64,000 bases of DNA from the NCBI GenBank assembly GCA_017413085.1, contig JAFPVC010000062.1, positions 1-64,000 of the forward strand, in the 5' to 3' direction. Shown one piece after another: positions 33,164 through 41,809 of the stretch; position 1 is the first letter of the stretch, and each line of letters begins with the position of its first letter. Under the pieces are notes generated by a model. The model searched no databases. It was given only the letters and a program-made list of their open reading frames with translations, and was not told the DNA's origin. A program made the translations under genes and the position numbers. This DNA comes from Prevotella sp. Lineage in GTDB: Bacteria > Bacteroidota > Bacteroidia > Bacteroidales > Bacteroidaceae.

Positions 33164-34335
33164 TTTATAAATCTCGCACCGTCATCACTCTTACAGAAAT
33201 ACACCTTGAAGGTATTCTTATACTGTGGGAACTTGGAGAGGTATTTCTCTGTGATTTCCTTTTCTATCTGTTTCTTCTTCGTGGGATCAACGAGGGCAAT
33301 GCAGGCACCTTTGAAGCCAGCCCCAGAGAAACGACCGCCATAGATGCCGTCAGTGGTAAGCATGGCTTCGTAGATGGCTATCAGCTCAGGACTGCCACAC
33401 TCATAGTTGTGTATACTACTCTCACATGAAGCCTTGACAAGACTACCGAACCACTCCAGATTGCCCGACTCCCATGCAGTGATACCCTCACGCACACGTT
33501 TGTGCTCACCATAGAAATGCTCTGCCCTTCGAGCAAAGCGTGGTGGCATCTTGTCGCGGTTGCGTTTGTACATACTCTCTGGCACATCACGCAGGAAAGT
33601 CTTGTCATGTGTCTTCAGTGGCACATTCTCGTATGCCTGTACCGTCCATGCTGCCGTCTTACATTCTGTTACACGGAGGTTATAGTCAGATGATATCAGA
33701 CTGCGTGTCAGCCCACTGAAGAATATACCCAGTTCAAAGTCCGGCATTTCAGCAGGCTTGGGAATAACACGATATTCGTCACTCTCACAGTCCAGCATCA
33801 GCAGATGGTTCTTCTTTCCCAATGCTATACATGCCTGGTCAAGCAGACCATTGTTCAGTCCGATATACTCTCGTTCAGCCTCAGAAGCAATCTTCACCAC
33901 CTCAAATGGAGCCAACGTAATATTGTTCGCTTTCGCAAATGCCATCACATAAGCTATCAGCACCGCAGCAGAGCTACTGAGCCCACCCACAGGCAGCGAA
34001 CCTTGCACTACACCTGTGATGCCACGAGTCAATTTAAAGCGCTTACGGAGAGCATACTTTGCACCACGAGCATAGTCGCCCCACATATAGTCACGCACCT
34101 GTGATGGCTTGTCAATCTCAAAATCAACAATTCCTTCAAAGGTTCTCGACTCCAAATGCACATGGCTATCAGGCCACTTATTCGTGTCATTCGTGCGATT
34201 CGTGTTCGTTACATTAAACCACAAATCAACTCCTTTATCTATAGCAAAACCTGTCACCAGTCCATGCTGGTGATCCACGTGTGCTCCTAATGGGCAAACA
34301 CGATATGGGCTAAAAATATGATATTGGTAATCCAT
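33151..34335 (-). CDS. GHMP sugar kinase, galactokinase/galacturonokinase-like
   Basis: A 394-residue GHMP kinase. SPYRVCPLGAHVDHQHG is the sugar-binding signature, PVGGLSSSAAVLIAY the ATP-binding loop, and GGRFSGAGFKGACIAL motif 3. The CPLGAHVDHQ form resembles plant galacturonokinase more than classical galactokinase (GEHTDY), so galacturonate-1-phosphate is a plausible product. Residues near 45-55 (NTNRTNDTNK) are encoded by an inserted repeat arm, and the C-terminal NEHE-stop comes from R2. The downstream nucleotidyltransferase would use its product. Confidence 0.86.
   Translation of the reverse strand: MDYQYHIFSPYRVCPLGAHVDHQHGLVTGFAIDKGVDLWFNVTNTNRTNDTNKWPDSHVHLESRTFEGIVDFEIDKPSQVRDYMWGDYARGAKYALRKRFKLTRGITGVVQGSLPVGGLSSSAAVLIAYVMAFAKANNITLAPFEVVKIASEAEREYIGLNNGLLDQACIALGKKNHLLMLDCESDEYRVIPKPAEMPDFELGIFFSGLTRSLISSDYNLRVTECKTAAWTVQAYENVPLKTHDKTFLRDVPESMYKRNRDKMPPRFARRAEHFYGEHKRVREGITAWESGNLEWFGSLVKASCESSIHNYECGSPELIAIYEAMLTTDGIYGGRFSGAGFKGACIALVDPTKKKQIEKEITEKYLSKFPQYKNTFKVYFCKSDDGARFINEHE
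34180..34211 (-). repeat. ATTCGTG-type repeat arm inside the sugar kinase gene
   Basis: The plus strand reads ATTCGTGTCATTCGTGCGAT followed by TCGTGTTCG, the same ~9-nt periodic sequence as the ends of R1 and R2. It is in frame and encodes NTNRTNDTN in a loop shortly after the sugar-binding motif. Confidence 0.7.
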
Positions 34336-34347
34336 CTTCCTTAACTA

Positions 34348-34515
34348 TTACTGATTCTTTTTTATCTCATCCATAGCTGTGGATATTTCCTTCATGCTCA
34401 CTGCACCTCCCAACATCCTGTAGACATAAAGAGGAGTAATGCAGCCGAAGTCCATAGAGCATGACCTTGTTTCGTTCTCTATCAGATCACGAATACGTAA
34501 TACGATGTCATCCAT
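34348..34515 (-). CDS. Small protein of unknown function (55 aa)
   Basis: A 55-codon ORF starting MDDIVLRIRDLIENE and ending DEIKKNQ, helical and acidic. It starts 3 bp after the WbuC gene ends and stops 12 bp before the sugar kinase begins, which fits a translated operon gene and not chance. I do not recognise a family. It falls below common length cut-offs and could be missed by automatic annotation. Confidence 0.6.
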   Translation of the reverse strand: MDDIVLRIRDLIENETRSCSMDFGCITPLYVYRMLGGAVSMKEISTAMDEIKKNQ

Positions 34516-34518
34516 ATT

Positions 34519-34920
34519 TTACTTTAGTATGTCCACATCTGAGATTGGTTCATACTTTCCATTCTTCATTTCCAGAATCACCGTGCCTGATTCTAATGCC
34601 TGCACAGTGTGCCACTGGCCAGCTGGTATATTCAATGCCACAACGGGACCGTTAGGAGATAGCTCAATCCTATCCGTACAGATTCGCTCCAACTCATCAT
34701 AGTACTCTTCCACCAGCCTGCCACGTAAACATACTACTGTTTCTGAAGTATTCTGGTGTCTATGAATAGGTAATGGCGAGCCTGGTTCTATCGCATTGAG
34801 CATCCTCTGAGAAGTGTCCTCATCGGTGTCGCGTAGATCCAAATTCATGCGAAGCCTTGGCGACACCTTTGCCTTAGCCGTAAGATCATCAAGTAATGCT
34901 TGTGTAATCTTCATATCCAT
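34519..34920 (-). CDS. wbuC: WbuC family cupin-fold protein
   Basis: A 133-residue cupin-like protein matching WbuC, a family of unknown biochemical role found in O-antigen and capsule loci. RMLNAIEPGSPLPIHRHQNTSETVVCLRG carries the cupin metal-ligand histidines (HRH) and glutamate, and LNIPAGQWHTVQAL the second cupin motif. Start is the ATG at 34920 (MDMKITQ); a TTG one codon upstream is less likely. It lies between the initiating transferase and the sugar kinase. Confidence 0.88.
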   Translation of the reverse strand: MDMKITQALLDDLTAKAKVSPRLRMNLDLRDTDEDTSQRMLNAIEPGSPLPIHRHQNTSETVVCLRGRLVEEYYDELERICTDRIELSPNGPVVALNIPAGQWHTVQALESGTVILEMKNGKYEPISDVDILK

Positions 34921-34938
34921 CAATTTATAAATTAAAGA

Positions 34939-35973
34939 TTACTTCTTCAGCGAAGCCAGATACTCTTCGTGTAAATGATAATACTTCATCTTAAATAAAA
35001 CATATGCTACTGCCAAAATCAAAGCAGCTGCTACGAGATATATCCAGTGCGCCAATATGGTATTGGGGCACAGATAGATAAAGCCCAGACTCACCACTAG
35101 CTGCATAAACATATACAGTAAAGAAACCACCACATGGCTCATCTTCAGCTCATTCGCCATCAGTTGATAAGCGTGCTTTCGATGTGCCTGCCCCAGATTT
35201 TCATGCAGCATAATACGATGGAATATCGTCATACTTCCATCAATGCCATACACTAAGAAGAATACAATCCATGTCACATCCTGTGTAACCAGCATCAGTT
35301 TGCCTAACGCGAACAAGATAATGAATGCAATACCGATCGAACCTACATCACCTGCAAAGCACTTTGCTTTTCCCTTCGGGCGGAAGTTGAAGATGCTGAA
35401 TACTATCAAACCAATGATGGCAACAATGAGGTACGATTCATCTATAAATCCCATCGTGTGGTTCAGCAATGCAATTGGCAAAAGCATTGCAAATCCGTAA
35501 GCGGCAGTTATGCCGTTGATTCCATCCATGAAGTTAATGATATTGGTGGCCCCCACACAGAAGAACAGCGCCACCAGCGCTATCACCACCTGCCAGAACC
35601 ATGCACCTTGAACCATGCCCCCTGAACCGAGATTAATACTCCAGAACATCAGCAATATCGAAGCTATCTGCACCACCATGCGCAATGAGTCTGGCAACGA
35701 GTGAATATCATCCGCAAAGCTGATACCGGCCACCATCAACAAGCCCACAAGGAATGGAATGTAATGGGTAAAATCCTGCCCTTGCACAACCATCAGCACG
35801 GCCCACGCAATCATGCTCAGGCTAAAAATAATACCGCCTCCCCTGAGTACTATAGTACTATGGCTCGACCTTTCGTTCGGCTTATCAATAATATTACACT
35901 TATCCGCAATGCGGAAGTAAATCAACTCAGTTGCCAACAGCAGCACAAAAATAATTATATAAGTCATCCACAT
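34939..35973 (-). CDS. Undecaprenyl-phosphate glycosyl-1-phosphate transferase (WecA/MraY family)
   Basis: A 344-residue polytopic membrane enzyme. Family motifs are DKPNERSSHSTIVLRGGG, DDIHSLPD (catalytic Asp pair), NFMDGINGITAAYG and KCFAGDVGSIGIAF, plus a C-terminal HRIMLHENLGQAHRKHAYQ segment. It transfers a sugar-1-phosphate (probably a HexNAc or its derivative) to undecaprenyl phosphate and so starts repeat-unit synthesis at the inner membrane. It follows the capD remnant directly; an active CapD-type dehydratase often supplies its substrate in such loci. Confidence 0.92.
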   Translation of the reverse strand: MWMTYIIIFVLLLATELIYFRIADKCNIIDKPNERSSHSTIVLRGGGIIFSLSMIAWAVLMVVQGQDFTHYIPFLVGLLMVAGISFADDIHSLPDSLRMVVQIASILLMFWSINLGSGGMVQGAWFWQVVIALVALFFCVGATNIINFMDGINGITAAYGFAMLLPIALLNHTMGFIDESYLIVAIIGLIVFSIFNFRPKGKAKCFAGDVGSIGIAFIILFALGKLMLVTQDVTWIVFFLVYGIDGSMTIFHRIMLHENLGQAHRKHAYQLMANELKMSHVVVSLLYMFMQLVVSLGFIYLCPNTILAHWIYLVAAALILAVAYVLFKMKYYHLHEEYLASLKK

Positions 35974-35985
35974 AATCCCAAAATA

Positions 35986-36212
35986 TTATTTCCCTTTATC
36001 CAACGCTTCATACACTGAGTGATTACTCTTGAATTCAGGAACTATCTCCTTCATCTTGGTCACTGTTGCCATATTATCATACCGCTTAGATATATCCAGT
36101 ATGTGAATAATCCCGAGAAAAGGACTATGATACTATCTACAAGAAACAAGCACCAATAAGGTAGCGATTTCTTATTGAAGTACCAGTTTAAAAGCATATT
36201 CAAAAAACTCAT
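35986..36212 (-). pseudogene. Internally deleted CapD-like sugar epimerase/dehydratase
   Basis: From the ATG at 36212 the reading frame encodes MSFLNMLLNWYFNKKSLPYW and a hydrophobic segment (LFLVDSIIVLFSGLFTYWIY), the membrane N-terminus of CapD/FlaA1-type proteins, then reaches a stop. In another frame the last ~30 codons read YDNMATVTKMKEIVPEF and then KSNHSVYEALDKGK, the family's characteristic C-terminus. The two ends are joined near 36105 by a deletion of most of the gene (full-length members exceed 600 residues) with a frame change. Product: none functional. Confidence 0.8.
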
Positions 36213-36241
36213 ACTCAAAACAATATTATACGATTAATTCC

Positions 36242-37348
36242 TTAGCCCGCAGCAATATAGACTGAGGTTTTTCGTATATCTCTCTTCTTCCTCCACTTCC
36301 ATACCTTATGATACACCAGCCAAATAGGAGTCCAAATCACTTCTGATGGGTAATGCAACAGCAGATGGGTGCTATGCGCTATCTGCCTACGCAACTTAAA
36401 GAAGTACTTATATGTATATCGTGAATCTGTATATCCGAAATTTCCAGTCTGCACTATCTCATTCAGCACAAACCTTCCCTCATTCTCATTCATCCCACAT
36501 ATCAGATACTTTTCCTCCAGCCCAAGTTGAGTGTGCAGTATCCACATCATCGCTTCTGCAAACCGCTGCATCCTGAATGACTTCAATGACTTTCCTATTT
36601 CTGCTTTTTCTGCTATTTCTGCAGGACAGTTCTTCAGTACGAAGTAATAATCAATAATCTGCCTTAGACCAATCCCCTCAAACAGAAAATGCCTATAGAT
36701 ATGAGTCAGAATAAAGATTCTATTAAACTCTAAAGAAGGAACTGAGAATCCCTTATCCTCTAAATAGACGAAACTGTCAGCCCCAAAGCTATTGTACCAT
36801 CGAGTGAGTTTCCTGTCATCCAATAGGTTTCTCATCAGGGTAGGCCTATGATGCAGCTCTACTTCTGTATCTTTAAAGTAGTCATAATGAAACCGATGAT
36901 AAGCCACATCCTCTGTTGGATGAGTACGCTGCACATAGTCGCAAACCTTCTGATAGCCACCCTTCACCCAAATATCTATATCACCACTCTGACGATAAGG
37001 AGCCTGTTCACCATAAAGCGTTGCAATTCCCTGCCCCTTTAAAATGGCTGCATCTAGCCCATCCTTTTTCAGTTGGCTCCAGATTTCTCGGGTTTGCTTA
37101 TCAACTACTAAGTTCTGTTGTCGAATCTGTTCAGACACCCCTATCCACTCTAACAGCAGCATCTGTGAAGGTCTTTGCGTCTCTGGCAACTTTTGCACGC
37201 CCCAAAACGCAATTCCTGAAACTGCCTGCCTTGCAGACTCATCAAAGAGTTCTTCCCACTCCTTAGACGTAGGAACCCTTGATAAGCAATCACGAGCCCC
37301 AAGCGAAACCTGCAGCAGTTCTACAAACAAATCCAGCATATAACTCAA
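36242..37348 (-). CDS. Nucleotidyltransferase family protein (NTP_transf_5-like)
   Basis: A 368-residue protein. The central region AAILKGQGIATLYGEQAPYRQSGDIDIWV shows the DxD metal motif of the uncharacterised NTP_transf_5 family, followed by HFHYDYFKDTEVELHHRP. Members are frequent in Bacteroidetes and Gram-positive capsule loci; the substrate is unknown. The C-terminus is basic (WKWRKKRDIRKT). MLDLFVELL, three residues in, is an alternative start. It separates the capD remnant from the epimerase gene. Confidence 0.8.
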   Translation of the reverse strand: MSYMLDLFVELLQVSLGARDCLSRVPTSKEWEELFDESARQAVSGIAFWGVQKLPETQRPSQMLLLEWIGVSEQIRQQNLVVDKQTREIWSQLKKDGLDAAILKGQGIATLYGEQAPYRQSGDIDIWVKGGYQKVCDYVQRTHPTEDVAYHRFHYDYFKDTEVELHHRPTLMRNLLDDRKLTRWYNSFGADSFVYLEDKGFSVPSLEFNRIFILTHIYRHFLFEGIGLRQIIDYYFVLKNCPAEIAEKAEIGKSLKSFRMQRFAEAMMWILHTQLGLEEKYLICGMNENEGRFVLNEIVQTGNFGYTDSRYTYKYFFKLRRQIAHSTHLLLHYPSEVIWTPIWLVYHKVWKWRKKRDIRKTSVYIAAG

Positions 37349-37357
37349 AGAGAAAGT

Positions 37358-38305
37358 TCACTTCTCAAAGCTCTTGATGGTCATCTTCAAACCATCCTTT
37401 GCTTTTACTGGCAACTGTTCAACACCCAAAGCTCTTTTGATTTTGGAATTTGAGCTAACATAGTTTTCCGTCAACTTCTGCAAACGCTCAGCATTCAGTG
37501 GTAAATGCAAAGCACCACCTATTTTAGCCACACCTTCCATCAATGCACGAGGAATCCGCCAGATATGTGCCTTCTTACCCATTGCAGAGCAGATAATATC
37601 AATCAGCTCATTGGTGCTTACTGCCTCATCATCATTAATGTTATAGATACCCGACTCAACTTTTTCAGTCAGCAACCCTTTGATGATAAAACACAGATTA
37701 TCTATCGAAGTAAAGGAACGCTTATTCTCAAAGGCACCCAGTGGCCAGGGAATTCCTTTGCTCACCACACCATACAGCAAGTTCAGATTACCCTTGTTGC
37801 CTGGGCCGTGAATCATACACGGACGCAATATATATGTTTCCTTCCCTAATTTGAGTCTTTCATCTTCCTTTGAACGGATATACTCCTCTGCCGCTATCTT
37901 GCTTTCTCCGTAAGGACCTTTAGGCGAAGGTACAACATTCTCATCCACATATTCACCTTCCACTCTATCAGCAGCAGCCTTCACTGAACTAAAGAAAATA
38001 AACTTCTTTGCCTTCGACTTCAGATAATAATCATATATCTTCTGTGTCAAGCCTGTATTTACCTTAAAATATACATCTGCTGCACTCTGGTTCTTCGTGT
38101 CATGTGCTTTACCAGCCAAATGAATGATTGCATCCACTTCTGGTATTCCATCTTCCTTGTCAAGATAGTCCCAAGAGAAAGTATATCTCACGCCCTCTTT
38201 TGCAGGACTAATGATGTCAAGCCCGTAAATGGTATGCTGCTTTGAAAGAGCCTTCACCAAATTGCTACCCACAAATCCATGAATGCCAGTTATCAATATT
38301 TTCAT
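37358..38305 (-). CDS. NAD-dependent epimerase/dehydratase (extended SDR)
   Basis: A 315-residue SDR with the Rossmann motif ITGIHGFVGSNL, the substrate motif HLAGKAHDTK, an SSVKAA serine and the catalytic YGESK (Tyr-x-x-x-Lys). It resembles UDP-sugar 4-epimerases/reductases acting on nucleotide or lipid-linked HexNAc. In such loci a gene of this type often pairs with a WecA-like initiating transferase to set the first sugar. It overlaps the GT4 gene upstream by 4 nt. Confidence 0.9.
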   Translation of the reverse strand: MKILITGIHGFVGSNLVKALSKQHTIYGLDIISPAKEGVRYTFSWDYLDKEDGIPEVDAIIHLAGKAHDTKNQSAADVYFKVNTGLTQKIYDYYLKSKAKKFIFFSSVKAAADRVEGEYVDENVVPSPKGPYGESKIAAEEYIRSKEDERLKLGKETYILRPCMIHGPGNKGNLNLLYGVVSKGIPWPLGAFENKRSFTSIDNLCFIIKGLLTEKVESGIYNINDDEAVSTNELIDIICSAMGKKAHIWRIPRALMEGVAKIGGALHLPLNAERLQKLTENYVSSNSKIKRALGVEQLPVKAKDGLKMTIKSFEK

Positions 38306-39423
38306 TTTTTGATTAGTTCGTTATATATATTTAAATGTCTTTCAATTACCACGTCTAGCGAGAATTCTTTTTCCGCTTTCTCTCTTGCAGCTTTGCTCAT
38401 CTTTTGTCTGAGTGCAGCATCATTTATCAACAATCGCAGTTTCTCAACTAACGGCTCCACCTCTTTTGGTGCAATCAGAAAACCATTCACGCCATCATCC
38501 ACGGTATCTTTACAACCGATAGACTTTGTTGTAATGATTGGCCTACCGATAGCAGTTGCCTCAATCAGGGACTTAGGCAAGCCTTCCATGTAATATGATG
38601 GGAACGCCACTATATGGCTCTGTTGCAACAGTTCCTTCACATCCGTTCTGTATCCTAACCACTGTATGTACTTACCATCACAAACAGCATCAAGTTGCTC
38701 CTTGGTAATAGCGCCCGGATGATCATCTATGCCACCTACCAACAGGACCTCAACTTTATCCTCATATTTTGAACGCAATTTTTCTGCCGCTTCCGTAAGA
38801 ATGAAAATACCCTTTTCTACTATCATTCTGGCGGTAAGGATAACCTTCACCTTACCCTCGTTAGGTTCGGGCGTATAGCAGAACTCCTGCAGGTTCACAC
38901 CAGACCCTTTGATGAATCGTGCCTGACTATCATCGATGATGCCCTTCTTAACATACATTGCACGGTCTTCATTGTTCTGGAAGATAACTAGAAGGTTCTT
39001 CCTATTATGTGAGAACTTCAGCACCTTTGGCATCACCTTAGCCAACATCGACTTGTTGTCCTCAGCGAAGAACCCTCCAAGCCCACTTACTGCATTCACC
39101 ACACCGTTCACCTTGGCAAACTTTGCTGCCAACGTTCCCCACAGGATAGTCTTCATGCCTACATGATGCACCACATCGGGCTTCTCTCGCTTATACAGGT
39201 TATAGAGGAACCACATAGTACCAAGTTCCTCTTTAATGTTCATACCGGAGCGTGACATTGGCAGGTTGATAGTCTTCAAACCAGCAGCCTCAATATCCTT
39301 CAGCTTTCCTGTGTCCGCAGTCACTATGGTCACATCCCATCCCGCCTTCTGTGCAGCCAAAGCCACAGGCAAACGATGCGACAGGAAGAACCAATCAACA
39401 TTAACTATAATAAACAATTTCAT
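38302..39423 (-). CDS. Glycosyltransferase family 4
   Basis: A 373-residue GT-B glycosyltransferase. The N-terminal acceptor domain starts LFIIVNVDWFFLSHRLPVA; the C-terminal donor domain has TARMIVEKGIFILTEAAEKL, the glycine-rich LVGGID and the GT4 signature SYYMEGLPKSLIEATAIGRPIITT (EGLPxxLIEA). Such enzymes often add the second sugar (for example FucNAc) to the lipid-linked precursor beside an SDR and a WecA homologue. ATGA overlap with the epimerase gene. Confidence 0.92.
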   Translation of the reverse strand: MKLFIIVNVDWFFLSHRLPVALAAQKAGWDVTIVTADTGKLKDIEAAGLKTINLPMSRSGMNIKEELGTMWFLYNLYKREKPDVVHHVGMKTILWGTLAAKFAKVNGVVNAVSGLGGFFAEDNKSMLAKVMPKVLKFSHNRKNLLVIFQNNEDRAMYVKKGIIDDSQARFIKGSGVNLQEFCYTPEPNEGKVKVILTARMIVEKGIFILTEAAEKLRSKYEDKVEVLLVGGIDDHPGAITKEQLDAVCDGKYIQWLGYRTDVKELLQQSHIVAFPSYYMEGLPKSLIEATAIGRPIITTKSIGCKDTVDDGVNGFLIAPKEVEPLVEKLRLLINDAALRQKMSKAAREKAEKEFSLDVVIERHLNIYNELIKK

Positions 39424-39430
39424 CTCCCAA

Positions 39431-40627
39431 TCATCTATGAATTATCAGATGTTTTACATGCCTCACTATATTCTGCAGTCCTAGTCTCCATAACCAATAC
39501 CTCCCTGCATTCTTTATGCGAACCTTCATCGAATACGGAGCATACTTTGCAAAGAATGCCTTTGCCTCCATGTTGTTGGCATCCTCAAATAACTTCTCTC
39601 TATTCTGTTGCACTGTCAGGGTGTTCTTCCTCTCCATACCTCTTGACCTCTCCACTGGATATGTCACAATCCTGACATTATCCCTTACGCTATTCAAAAA
39701 CTCCTCCCCTTTCTGTGTCCACACATGTACAAGTGTTGATCCCCTGTTGTCATCCAGCTTCGTATATCCTGTTTCCCAGATATCTCCAAGCGTAAAATCG
39801 CTCACCCTCTGTATTGTCTGATAATGGCATATCATACAAGAACGCCTTGAAATCTTTCCGCTGAGAAACATACGTAACCACTCATCCGACTCACTGCCCC
39901 GGCGATAGACATCCTTGCCTTTTTGCCTGTCATCATGCGTAAGGTAATGTGCCATCGTACAATATAGGAATCCCCGTTTCTTATCACGGAAAACGACATC
40001 AGAAATACCCCCTTCCTGGCCCTTTTTGTATTCCACATACTTCTTGAATATCAAAGGGGATGGAACAGACTTACATACCACATCAACAGTGACAAGCCTT
40101 TCATAGTCTCTACCGAGAAATTTAATCAGTCCATTGATTTGGCAAGGCGTTCCACTGAAGCATACCCATCTACCTTCATTCAAAAGGTGCTTGACATGGC
40201 TATAGCAGTCACCTATCTCGCTTTGCACATACTTAGAGTTACGGAACCGAGCAAGGTCTTCCATAGTTTCTACACAGCCATGTACGACCCTCAGATCTTC
40301 CGTCATCACAGCACCAAACACAACACCTCCACGTCGTATTACTTCTTCAGCTATAGCCGTAAAGGCTCCTCCAGAGGTCGATTGGTAACGTACAGCATCG
40401 TTTTTGTGCTGCAGGACAAATGCCTCTTTCAATGCGTTCTCATTATACGCAGGATGAAGTCCAGGGCATGCTTTCTCACATGCTCCACACTCCACGCATT
40501 TCTCTGCATCCACTACAGGATGCAGAAAACCCTCATGGTTTGGAAGCATACTGATGGCCTGTTTCAGGCACTTGTTAGCGCAAGCACCACATCCGCAGCA
40601 CTGTTCCCAATTTACAAGTTTCGGCAT
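39431..40627 (-). CDS. Fe-S protein, coenzyme F420 hydrogenase beta-subunit-like (copy 2)
   Basis: A 398-residue protein with two N-terminal 4Fe-4S motifs, CCGCGACANKC and CVECGACEKAC, then the FrhB-type core (GRWVCFSGTPCQINGL, SCMICHYQ). F420 itself is unlikely here; Bacteroidales capsule loci often carry this family beside polysaccharide pyruvyl transferases, and its reaction is not established. A redox step on a lipid-linked sugar or pyruvyl group is possible. It starts 3 bp after the PPT gene; a GTG one codon upstream of the chosen ATG is possible. Confidence 0.86.
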   Translation of the reverse strand: MPKLVNWEQCCGCGACANKCLKQAISMLPNHEGFLHPVVDAEKCVECGACEKACPGLHPAYNENALKEAFVLQHKNDAVRYQSTSGGAFTAIAEEVIRRGGVVFGAVMTEDLRVVHGCVETMEDLARFRNSKYVQSEIGDCYSHVKHLLNEGRWVCFSGTPCQINGLIKFLGRDYERLVTVDVVCKSVPSPLIFKKYVEYKKGQEGGISDVVFRDKKRGFLYCTMAHYLTHDDRQKGKDVYRRGSESDEWLRMFLSGKISRRSCMICHYQTIQRVSDFTLGDIWETGYTKLDDNRGSTLVHVWTQKGEEFLNSVRDNVRIVTYPVERSRGMERKNTLTVQQNREKLFEDANNMEAKAFFAKYAPYSMKVRIKNAGRYWLWRLGLQNIVRHVKHLIIHR

Positions 40628-40630
40628 CAC

Positions 40631-41806
40631 TTATGCGTTCAAAGCGTTGACCAAATAGTCCATCAACTCCTTCCTGCGCTGAGCCACACGCTCTAACACA
40701 TCCTTGAAATCGATACCGTCTCCTATACATCTGTTTACGTCCTCGCTGCCATCCAGCATTCTGCGCTCCAGACCAGTAAACTTCAGGAGCGTATAAAGCC
40801 TGTCATTGGCAGAGAATTTACTGCCGTCAGGCCATCTGCGGAAAGCAAAGAACTTGGTAGAGTTCAGTATGCTGAACACACAGCAGTGGAACGAGTCCGT
40901 ACATACATACTGAGCATTGCGTATCAGGTTCACAAACTCTGCAGGTCCCACATTAAACGGCTTCTCATCCACCACATCCTCATCGTATGATATGTATGTC
41001 GCGCCATGCAGCAGTCCTATCACCCTGCATCCCGTCGCCTTACTCAGTTTCTTCACAAACTCCCTCTGCTCAGGGTTGTCACCCATCAGATACATCAGTA
41101 TATACTTACCCTCAGCAAAAGGCTTCTCATCCTGTATGTGCAACCACTCCTCAGCCGTCAGCATCATCGTGGGGTCACACACCACCTTAGCCTCTCTTCC
41201 ACTCTCCTTCTTCACTATCTCAGCACCGCTATCCTCTCTCACGCTTATGTGCTCTATGCGCGACAGGTATCTCTTAGCGTGCTTATGCAGACGGGCAGGT
41301 ATTTCAGGCACACCGAATGAAGTAGAGAAGGCTATCTTCTTCACATTGTCAGGCACAAACTCCAGAGTGTAGTAGCATCCCACTATGTTCGATGGTCTCC
41401 ATAGCTGGTCGCTACCCACCACCACTGCATCCATCTCCGCAGCCTGCTTTCTCAGTGCATCCCAGCCCTTCGCCATAGGCAACATCTTGTTCCATTTCTT
41501 GTTGAAGTCCTGGTACATCTTATGCCTCACCTGCATATCCTGTGCAAAGTGGTCCGACGAAGCCCCCACCTGTTTCCTTGAGCGGCTCGTCAGGTTAGCA
41601 AACAGGTACTTCGCCTCTACGGGGTCAAACAATCTGCCAGCATAATACAGCAACTTCTTAATAAAGATGCTCCTATGCACACCCTTTATTTCAAATATCC
41701 TGGCATCATACCCTAACTTCTCCAGCGTATATTGCGTAGCATACGTCTGCAGGGCACTGCCAAAATTATCCTTATATGTTACAGCTGCTATTCCTATTCT
41801 CTTCAT
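40631..41806 (-). CDS. Polysaccharide pyruvyl transferase family protein (copy 2)
   Basis: A 391-residue PPT-family protein. N-terminal AVTYKDNFGSALQTYATQYTL, the central VVGSDQLWRPS (GSDQxW motif) and the later TDSFHCCVFSILNSTKFFAF (SFHxxxF) are all present. Family members transfer pyruvate from PEP to form a ketal, or transfer sugars, on surface polysaccharides. Directly followed by the Fe-S protein gene, the same pair as at 50684-52914 but in the opposite gene order. Confidence 0.9.
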   Translation of the reverse strand: MKRIGIAAVTYKDNFGSALQTYATQYTLEKLGYDARIFEIKGVHRSIFIKKLLYYAGRLFDPVEAKYLFANLTSRSRKQVGASSDHFAQDMQVRHKMYQDFNKKWNKMLPMAKGWDALRKQAAEMDAVVVGSDQLWRPSNIVGCYYTLEFVPDNVKKIAFSTSFGVPEIPARLHKHAKRYLSRIEHISVREDSGAEIVKKESGREAKVVCDPTMMLTAEEWLHIQDEKPFAEGKYILMYLMGDNPEQREFVKKLSKATGCRVIGLLHGATYISYDEDVVDEKPFNVGPAEFVNLIRNAQYVCTDSFHCCVFSILNSTKFFAFRRWPDGSKFSANDRLYTLLKFTGLERRMLDGSEDVNRCIGDGIDFKDVLERVAQRRKELMDYLVNALNA

Positions 41807-41809
41807 TTC

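Noticed and set aside
32383-33168. CRISPR array suggested by periodic ACGAATT units
   Set aside because: Units are ~9 nt, without spacers, arranged as inverted ends of two elements; no cas genes are in the window.
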